From NCBI GenBank assembly GCA_031285815.1, contig JAITVM010000250.1, positions 1 to 5,303 on the forward strand: a stretch of 5,303 nucleotides of DNA, in the 5' to 3' direction. The DNA is from Clostridiales bacterium (GTDB lineage Bacteria; Bacillota; Clostridia; Lachnospirales; JAITVM01). How positions within the stretch are numbered: the first letter of the stretch is position 1; each line of letters opens with the position of its first letter. The position numbers were made by a program, and so were the translations under genes. Below, piece after piece: positions 1 to 4,322 of this stretch. The notes beneath the pieces were generated by a model. It made no database searches, was not told the DNA's origin, and saw only the letters and a program-made list of their open reading frames with translations.

Positions 1-1
1 C

Positions 2-250
2 AACAACTCGCCAATACTTACTGTAGATGCCAAAATTTTAGCTAAACGGATTCAAGTAGGCCGCCATAATGGGGGCGGGCACCACCATTCAACCACTACA
101 TATTTTGTAACCTTTGAAGTTGAAGGCGGCGGAAGGGTTGAGCTAAAGGTCCCCGGCAGGGAATATGGCCTCTTGGTTGAAGGCGATTTAGGGGAATTAA
201 CTTCCCAAGGCACCAGGTTCAAAAGTTTTGAAAGGCTTATTAAAAAATAA
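2..250 (+). CDS. DUF2500 family protein, C-terminal part (5' end outside window)
   Basis: An open frame runs in from the left edge and ends at TAA (248-250), giving the last 82 residues. It starts NNSPILTVDAKILAKR and later has TYFVTFEVEGG (33-43), PGREYGLLVEGDLGELTSQG (51-70) and FERLIKK at the end. This pattern (post-membrane linker, beta strands, 'tFev', 'EYG.L.eGD.G.L..QGT') matches my recollection of the DUF2500 family, small Firmicutes/enterobacterial proteins with one N-terminal transmembrane helix and an exposed C-terminal beta domain. The helix and start codon would lie upstream of the window. The function of the family is unknown. An odd detail is a His/Gly-rich stretch, RHNGGGHHHS (21-30), in the loop before the second strand. 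A terminator follows directly and a separate promoter serves fabH, so this gene is probably not part of the fab operon. Family assignment is from memory of the motif pattern, not a search. Confidence 0.8.
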   Translation, partial: NNSPILTVDAKILAKRIQVGRHNGGGHHHSTTTYFVTFEVEGGGRVELKVPGREYGLLVEGDLGELTSQGTRFKSFERLIKK

Positions 251-253
251 GTT

Positions 254-288
254 AGGCGGCAGGGCAAATCTTCCCCGCCGCTTTTTTT
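254..288 (+). terminator. Rho-independent terminator after the DUF2500 gene
   Basis: A GC-rich stem starts 4-6 nt after the stop codon. GCGGC (256-260) pairs with GCCGC (277-281), an A/C mismatch (261/276) follows, and GGG (262-264) pairs with CCC (273-275), closing an 8-nt loop. The stem runs straight into seven T residues (282-288). This is the classic intrinsic terminator form. It separates the DUF2500 gene from the fab operon. Confidence 0.88.
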
Positions 289-326
289 ATCATATACATG
301 GCCCCAAAAAACTGCCACACAAATTC

Positions 327-355
327 TTGACTAATTTTATGAATAAGAATATACT
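327..355 (+). promoter_or_regulatory. Sigma-A/sigma-70 type promoter of the fab operon
   Basis: TTGACT (327-332) and TATACT (350-355) are separated by exactly 17 bp, and each hexamer differs from consensus at one position. Transcription would start near 361-363, leaving a leader of about 175 nt before fabH. It lies just after the terminator of the preceding gene, as expected for the first promoter of a new operon. ATTCTT (323-328) and AAGAAT (345-350) form an inverted repeat across the -35 to -10 region, which could be an operator half-site pair. I see no clear FapR-type palindrome or FabT-type site. Confidence 0.8.
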
Positions 356-360
356 CTGAC

Positions 361-538
361 CATCAAAATTTTAGGGCGTTTATGTATGGGCGGCTCTATA
401 ATAAAGTAACCAATACACTATTTGTAGAAATATTTAACGGTATCTTATCTATAGCGGAATGGCCTCATGGCGTACAGTTTTTATACTATTTAGTAAAGTT
501 CCGGCCATCACACAATAATATAACGAAGGTGAATGTAA
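361..538 (+). other. Long 5' leader of the fab operon, function not recognised
   Basis: The stretch from the predicted transcription start to the fabH start is AT-rich and matches no riboswitch or T-box that I recognise. Within it, ATGGCC (459-464) and GGCCAT (503-508) are complementary and could form a 6-bp stem enclosing 38 nt. Inside that, TACT (484-487) and AGTA (492-495) could form a small hairpin. The 3' arm ends about 17 nt before the fabH Shine-Dalgarno site. No T-tract follows either stem, so transcription attenuation is not indicated. A small open frame at 382-585 crosses the region and overlaps fabH, but I do not consider it a supported gene. Confidence 0.4.
525..532 (+). promoter_or_regulatory. 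Ribosome binding site that fixes the fabH TTG start
   Basis: GAAGGTGA lies 6 nt before the TTG at 539 and pairs with the AGGTGA part of the ideal Shine-Dalgarno sequence. An in-frame TAA (536-538) sits directly before the TTG, so no upstream start is possible. The next in-frame start codons would remove the conserved N-terminal strand. Confidence 0.75.
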
Positions 539-1531
539 TTGTGCAATATAATAATTTCCCAGGTTTCCGGATACGCCCCATCTAATATTGTATCTAACAA
601 TGATTTATCAAATATAGTCGATACAAACGACGAATGGGTATTTTCAAGGACTGGAATAAAAAACAGGCGGATATCAACCGGCGAGGACACCTCTGATTTA
701 GCCTCAAAGGTTTGTGAAGGGCTATTGAAAAAAGATGGCCTGCCTCCAGAGGCACTTGATTTAATAATTGTTGCGACTTCCTCGCCCGATAGCCTGGTCC
801 CATCAACTGCATGCTTAGTGCAGGCAAACGTCAATGCCGTTAACGCAATAGCATTTGATTTAAACGCTGCATGTACAGGGTTTGTCTACGCGCTTTCAGT
901 TGCAGAAAAAATTATGCGCGCAGGCCCATATAAAACAGCTGCCGTAATAGGTGCGGATGTTTTATCAAAGCTAGTAGACTGGTCAGACCGCAATACCTGC
1001 TGCATATTTGGCGATGGGGCTGGCGGCGTGTTGTTAAAAAAAATCACAGGCGCCGAAAGCTTCCTAATATGTGAAGATTTGAAATCAGACGGGAAACGCG
1101 CTTCGTCGCTGGTAGCCAAAAAAATGCCAGTTATCAGCTGCTGGGCAAAAAAAAATGAAACCCAGGATGTACAAAATAATTATGTATATATGGCAGGCCG
1201 CGATATATTCGATTTTGCTTTAAAAGAAGCCCCTAAGAATATCCTTTCAGCCTTAGGCAAATCTGGGTTAAGTTTTGATGATATACACTTAATTGTACCC
1301 CACCAAGCAAATTCGAGGATTATTGAAGCCTTCGCTAAAAAACTTAAACTTGGCTTAGATAAATTTTGCATTAACATAGAAGAGTATGGAAATACATCTG
1401 CAGCTTCAATACCCCTCGCACTATCGTGCCTGATCGTTAATGGCAAGGTCCAGTTAGGGAGTGGCCAAAAATTAATTTTGACAGGCTTTGGCGGGGGGCT
1501 AACATGGGGCAGCATTATTATAAGGGTCTAA
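539..1531 (+). CDS. fabH: Beta-ketoacyl-ACP synthase III (KAS III)
   Basis: This 330-residue protein catalyses the first condensation of type II fatty acid synthesis in the cytoplasm, joining an acyl-CoA primer to malonyl-ACP. The thiolase-fold signature is complete: DTNDEWVFSRTGIKNRR (28-44), catalytic Cys112 in NAACTGF, DRNT (150-153), FGDGAGG (157-163), His255 in VPHQANSR, Asn285 in EYGNTSAAS, and the C-terminal GFGGGLTWGS (316-325). It is 13 residues longer than E. coli FabH. Eleven of these lie between FGDGAG and MAG (residues about 180-218), where Gram-positive FabH proteins commonly carry an insertion. Position 87, Phe in E. coli FabH, is Val here, so acyl-primer preference may differ. 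Whether the primer is acetyl-CoA or a branched or longer acyl-CoA cannot be read from the sequence. The TTG start is forced by an in-frame stop just upstream and by a well-spaced ribosome binding site. It is the first gene of the operon. Confidence 0.96.
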   Translation: MCNIIISQVSGYAPSNIVSNNDLSNIVDTNDEWVFSRTGIKNRRISTGEDTSDLASKVCEGLLKKDGLPPEALDLIIVATSSPDSLVPSTACLVQANVNAVNAIAFDLNAACTGFVYALSVAEKIMRAGPYKTAAVIGADVLSKLVDWSDRNTCCIFGDGAGGVLLKKITGAESFLICEDLKSDGKRASSLVAKKMPVISCWAKKNETQDVQNNYVYMAGRDIFDFALKEAPKNILSALGKSGLSFDDIHLIVPHQANSRIIEAFAKKLKLGLDKFCINIEEYGNTSAASIPLALSCLIVNGKVQLGSGQKLILTGFGGGLTWGSIIIRV

Positions 1532-1627
1532 GCCGCATGTTAGGCAATTTGCCAGGCATAAGCGTTTTGCAAGCTGGTTTGCAATAGCTTAAAAAAGTTA
1601 ACATTAAATAAATAGGTGGTTTTATTT
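1532..1627 (+). other. fabH-fabK intercistronic gap, no acpP
   Basis: This 96-nt gap is too short for an acyl carrier protein gene (about 75 codons) and contains no DSL phosphopantetheine motif in any frame I read. It has a near-palindrome GGCAA-T-TTGCC (1543-1553) and a possible hairpin in which TTGCAA (1567-1572) pairs with TTGCAA (1579-1584) around a 6-nt loop. No T-tract follows, so it is not a terminator, and fabK is probably read from the same transcript as fabH. An mRNA processing or stabilising role is possible but only inferred. Confidence 0.5.
1614..1619 (+). promoter_or_regulatory. Ribosome binding site deciding the fabK start
   Basis: AGGTGG lies 8 nt before the ATG at 1628. A GTG at 1616 in the same frame would give four extra residues, but it falls inside this Shine-Dalgarno site and has no site of its own, so ATG 1628 is the better start. 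Confidence 0.75.
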
Positions 1628-2593
1628 ATGGATTTTGAAATTTGCAGGCTTTTTAATATAAAATACCCAATAATACAAGGGGCAATGGCCAGGGTTTCTG
1701 AAAGCAGTTTAGCCTCTGCTGTTTCAGAAGCCGGCGGGCTTGGGGTCTTAGCCTCAGGCATTGATAGCTACGGCCAAGTTAAAAGTGAAATACAAAAAAT
1801 AAAAGGGGCCACAAATAAACCTTTTGCCGTTAACATTATGCTCCTTTCGCCGCACGTTGAAGACATTGTGCGCCTGGTGTGCGAAGAATCAGTGAAAATA
1901 GTTTTCACCGGTGCCGGGAACCCTATAAAATACATGCCCATATTTAAAAGCCTCGGTATAAAAGTAGTACCTGTTGTACCCTCCGTAGCGCTTGCAAAAG
2001 CTATGGAACGGGCCGGGGCAGATGCAATTGTAGCAGAAGGCATGGAGGCAGGCGGCCATATTGGCAAACTGACTACAATGGCCCTTTTGCCACAAGCCGT
2101 AGATGCGGTGGGGATACCAGTTATCGGCGCCGGCGGGGTTGGTGACGGCCGCGGTATGGCCGCATGTTTTATGTTAGGCGCAAAAGGCGTCCAAATTGGG
2201 ACAAGGTTTTTATTGGCTGACGAATGTATTGCCCACGATAATTATAAGGGGGCCGTTATTAAGGCCAAAGATATTGATACAACCATAACAGGGCAAATAA
2301 CAGGCCACCCTATACGTGTATTGCGGAATAAGCTTTCAAAAGCTTTTGAGGATTTGGAAAAAGAAGAATTGCGCAAACCCGAGCCTGACCTCCGGAGATT
2401 TGACGAACTGGGGGCTGGCGCATTAAAAGCCGCAGTTATTGACGGCGATATTAAAAATGGCTCCCTTATGGCCGGCCAAATATCAGGGCTACTCAGCAAA
2501 CGCGAAACCTGCTCCCAGATTATAAATAACATAATGTGTGAATTTGATTCCTGCTTAAAAAAATATAGTACACAGGCAGGTAACAAACCATGA
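1628..2593 (+). CDS. fabK: Enoyl-ACP reductase II, FMN-dependent
   Basis: This 321-residue protein performs the last reduction of each elongation cycle, enoyl-ACP to acyl-ACP, using FMN and NAD(P)H. It is a TIM-barrel flavoprotein of the nitronate monooxygenase/FabK superfamily. Visible motifs are IKYPIIQGAMARV (11-23), SEAGGLGVLASG (33-44), FAVNIML (66-72), EGMEAGGHIG (137-146) with the FabK-type His144, GAGGVGDGRG in the phosphate-binding region, and GAKGVQIGTRFL. The later ITGHPIRVLRNKL and the C-terminal MAGQISGLL also fit FabK and help separate it from 2-nitropropane dioxygenase paralogues. The length is normal for FabK. Its place in a fab operon makes the enoyl reductase role firm. FabK enzymes are not inhibited by triclosan, unlike FabI. 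The reading starts at ATG 1628 rather than the in-frame GTG 12 nt upstream. The stop overlaps the fabD start as ATGA, suggesting translational coupling. Confidence 0.95.
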   Translation: MDFEICRLFNIKYPIIQGAMARVSESSLASAVSEAGGLGVLASGIDSYGQVKSEIQKIKGATNKPFAVNIMLLSPHVEDIVRLVCEESVKIVFTGAGNPIKYMPIFKSLGIKVVPVVPSVALAKAMERAGADAIVAEGMEAGGHIGKLTTMALLPQAVDAVGIPVIGAGGVGDGRGMAACFMLGAKGVQIGTRFLLADECIAHDNYKGAVIKAKDIDTTITGQITGHPIRVLRNKLSKAFEDLEKEELRKPEPDLRRFDELGAGALKAAVIDGDIKNGSLMAGQISGLLSKRETCSQIINNIMCEFDSCLKKYSTQAGNKP

Positions 2594-3516
2594 AAACAGC
2601 TTTCATTTTTAGCGGCCAAGGGGCCCAGTATTACAATATGGGAAAAGATTTGTACGGCAACTTTAGCTGTGTCAGGGATACCGTAGAAGAGGCCAATACA
2701 GTTTTAGATTTTGATATTAAAGAAATATGTTTTAGGCAAAATGAAAAGTTAAACATAACAGAATATACCCAGCCAGCCATCCTAGTATTTAGCATTGCCT
2801 TTTTTAGGCTGTTAACTCAAAACGGCATAAATGCAGGCTACTATGCCGGCTTAAGCCTTGGGGAATATTCTGCTCTCACCGCTGCCGGCGCCTTTGATTT
2901 TAAAGATGCTGTGCAGCTTGTACGGAAACGGGGGAAATTTATGCAGGGTGCCGTGCCAGAAGGCTCGGGCGGGATGACAGCGGTAATGGGTGCAAGCCGG
3001 GAAATTATTGAAGAGGTATGTAGGGAAGCCTCCGCAGACGGTATAGTTGCCCCAGCAAACTATAATATGCCCGGCCAAATTGTTATTGCAGGCACCATAA
3101 AGGCTTTAGAATCTGCAGAAAACCTTTTAAAAGGAAGAGGCATAAGGCGCTTTATACGGCTAAAGGTATCGGGCCCTTTTCACACCCCCCTGTTAAAACC
3201 CGCAGCGGATAAACTAAATTCCGAACTTAAAAAAATAAATATTTATGATATGCGCAAACCTGTAATTACAAATTTGACTGGTACAGAAATAAAGGATAAA
3301 AGCGGTATCATTGATACCCTTACGAAACAGGTAGTAAGCCCTGTTTACTGGGAAGAGGGTATAAATTATTTGATAAATAAAGGTGTCGGGTGTTTTGTAG
3401 AAGTTGGTCCGGGCAAAGCCCTCTCCTCTTTTATAAAAAAAATAAACAAAGGCGCAATAACCTACAATATTGAAGACATGCAATCATTTGAAGAAATTCT
3501 GGAAAGGTTGGGGTGA
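2590..3516 (+). CDS. fabD: Malonyl-CoA:ACP transacylase
   Basis: This 308-residue cytoplasmic enzyme moves the malonyl group from CoA to acyl carrier protein, supplying the extender unit to FabH and FabF. It has the expected landmarks: FSGQGAQ (7-13), YTQPAILVFS (59-68), the nucleophile elbow GLSLGEYSAL (87-96) with Ser89, Arg114 (VRKRGKFMQ, malonate carboxylate binding), NYNMPGQIVIAG (157-168), GPFHTPLL with catalytic His198, Gln247 in KQVVSPVYW, and VEVGPGKAL near the end. These correspond to E. coli Gln11, Ser92, Arg117, His201 and Gln250 with a constant 3-residue shift. The elbow reads GLSLG rather than the GHSLG of E. coli, a variant I recall in some clostridial FabD. The ATG overlaps the fabK stop, with GGCAGG about 9 nt upstream. 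The 3' end carries the fabG ribosome binding site. Confidence 0.96.
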   Translation: MKTAFIFSGQGAQYYNMGKDLYGNFSCVRDTVEEANTVLDFDIKEICFRQNEKLNITEYTQPAILVFSIAFFRLLTQNGINAGYYAGLSLGEYSALTAAGAFDFKDAVQLVRKRGKFMQGAVPEGSGGMTAVMGASREIIEEVCREASADGIVAPANYNMPGQIVIAGTIKALESAENLLKGRGIRRFIRLKVSGPFHTPLLKPAADKLNSELKKINIYDMRKPVITNLTGTEIKDKSGIIDTLTKQVVSPVYWEEGINYLINKGVGCFVEVGPGKALSSFIKKINKGAITYNIEDMQSFEEILERLG

Positions 3517-3517
3517 T
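3510..3517 (+). promoter_or_regulatory. Ribosome binding site deciding the fabG start
   Basis: GGGGTGAT, made from the last codons and stop of fabD, matches the GGTGAT end of the ideal Shine-Dalgarno sequence and ends 3 nt before TTG 3521. Aligned to the anti-Shine-Dalgarno, the GG pair is 7 nt from the start codon, a good spacing for Gram-positive ribosomes. It supports TTG 3521 over the in-frame TTG at 3470, which would add 17 residues overlapping fabD. Confidence 0.7.
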
Positions 3518-3520
3518 TTT

Positions 3521-4249
3521 TTGTTTGAAGGCAAAACCGTTATTATAACAGGGGCGTCCCGGGGCATCGGTAGGGCTGTTGCGTTAAATTTTGCCCAATT
3601 AAAAGCAAATGTAGTAATAAACTATAATTCTAATGAGCCCGTTAATTTATATGGGGAATTCGATAGGTATAATTACAGTTACACATCTGTAAAAGCTGAC
3701 ATTAGCATTGCAGGGGATGCAGAAAGGCTGGTAAGCCATGCAAAACAACATTTTGGTTCTGTAGATATTTTAATAAACAATGCCGGGATAACAAAGGACA
3801 GCCTTATCATGCGTATGCCGGAAAAAGATTTCTGTGATGTAATAAATATTAATTTAAAGGGCACATTTAATACCATAAAATATGCGTCAAGTATTATGTT
3901 AAAGCAAAGGTCCGGCGTTATTATTAATATCTCTTCTGTCTCCGGGTTAACGGGCAATGCCGGCCAGGCAAACTATGCCGCAAGTAAGGCAGGGGTAATA
4001 GGGCTTACAAAATCTGTAGCCCGCGAGCTTGCTTCTAGGAATATACGCTGCAACGCCATCGCCCCAGGCTTTATCGATACAAGCATGACCAGCCCTTTAA
4101 GCAGCAACATAAAAGACAGTTTGCTTAAAAGTATCCCTCTAAACCGTTTTGGTACTGTAGATGATGTAGCTAATGCATGCATTTTTCTTGCACAAAACAA
4201 TTATATTACTGGCCAAGTTATAAGTATAGACGGCGGCATGTATATGTAA
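3521..4249 (+). CDS. fabG: 3-oxoacyl-ACP reductase
   Basis: This 242-residue short-chain dehydrogenase reduces 3-ketoacyl-ACP to 3-hydroxyacyl-ACP with NADPH. The Rossmann signature TGASRGIG (10-17), NNAG (86-89), Asn111 (NINLKG), Ser139 (INISSVSG), Tyr152 and Lys156 (YAASK) make a full catalytic tetrad, followed by NAIAPGFIDTSM and the C-terminal GQVISIDGGMYM. The length is near the usual 244-248. The segment between NYNSNE (34-39) and KADIS (58-62) is unlike most FabG proteins: the expected charged helix ('.A.e...ei...G') is replaced by a Tyr/Asn-rich, slightly shorter stretch with Tyr44, Tyr50, Tyr52 and Tyr54. This lies near the cofactor 2'-phosphate region, so cofactor binding deserves attention. 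The TTG start gives the normal N-terminus (FEGKTVIITG) and follows fabD by 4 nt, so translation is probably coupled. Confidence 0.95.
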   Translation: MFEGKTVIITGASRGIGRAVALNFAQLKANVVINYNSNEPVNLYGEFDRYNYSYTSVKADISIAGDAERLVSHAKQHFGSVDILINNAGITKDSLIMRMPEKDFCDVININLKGTFNTIKYASSIMLKQRSGVIINISSVSGLTGNAGQANYAASKAGVIGLTKSVARELASRNIRCNAIAPGFIDTSMTSPLSSNIKDSLLKSIPLNRFGTVDDVANACIFLAQNNYITGQVISIDGGMYM

Positions 4250-4311
4250 AACGCCAGCCTTTTAACAATTTTGCTTATGGCCTTTAAAACGGCAAATAAT
4301 CAATTCCGAAT
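4250..4311 (+). other. fabG-fabF intercistronic gap with a possible stem-loop
   Basis: GCCTTTTAA (4257-4265) can pair with TTAAAA (4284-4289) plus GGC (4291-4293), giving a 9-bp stem with one bulged C and an 18-nt loop. There is no T-tract after it, so it is unlikely to be a terminator, and fabF is probably co-transcribed. I see no convincing promoter in this gap. A processing or stability element is a possibility only. Confidence 0.35.
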
Positions 4312-4317
4312 AGGAGG
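4312..4317 (+). promoter_or_regulatory. Strong ribosome binding site of fabF
   Basis: A full AGGAGG lies 5 nt before ATG 4323, the strongest Shine-Dalgarno site in the window. An ATG at 4318 abuts it and would give only two codons before a stop, so it is not the gene start. Confidence 0.85.
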
Positions 4318-4322
4318 ATGTT

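Noticed and set aside
52..318. Minus-strand frames such as this one and those opposite fabH, fabK, fabD, fabG and fabF
   Set aside because: They lie opposite well-recognised genes or the terminator, have no recognisable domains, and are explained as antisense shadows.
364..374. CAAAATTTTAG occurring both near the fab transcription start and at 31-41 in the DUF2500 gene
   Set aside because: An 11-nt AT-rich match is likely by chance, and the first copy lies within coding sequence.
397..402. TATAAT as the -10 element of another promoter in the leader
   Set aside because: The sequence 17 bp upstream is GGGCGT, unlike a -35 element.
482..487. TATACT as the -10 element of a second fabH promoter
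   Set aside because: No acceptable -35 hexamer lies 16-18 bp upstream and there is no extended -10 TG.
382..585. 67-codon open frame upstream of and overlapping fabH
   Set aside because: The protein resembles no family I know, the frame overlaps the firmly placed fabH start by 47 nt, and AT-rich leaders easily hold such frames. Kept only as a possible leader element.
1537..1587. 16-codon frame (MLGNLPGISVLQAGLQ) in the fabH-fabK gap, considered as an acpP remnant
   Set aside because: It has no ribosome binding site and no similarity to acyl carrier protein.
1571..1590. AAGCT/AGCTT stem in the fabH-fabK gap as a terminator
   Set aside because: The stem is only 5 bp, is followed by A residues rather than T residues, and has no T-tract on either strand in the right place.
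1616..1627. GTG start for fabK adding four residues
   Set aside because: The GTG is part of the Shine-Dalgarno site itself; ATG 1628 has proper spacing and gives His144 in the expected FabK numbering.
3470..3520. Upstream TTG start for fabG adding 17 residues
   Set aside because: It has no ribosome binding site, the added residues are not typical of FabG, and it would overlap fabD by 47 nt.
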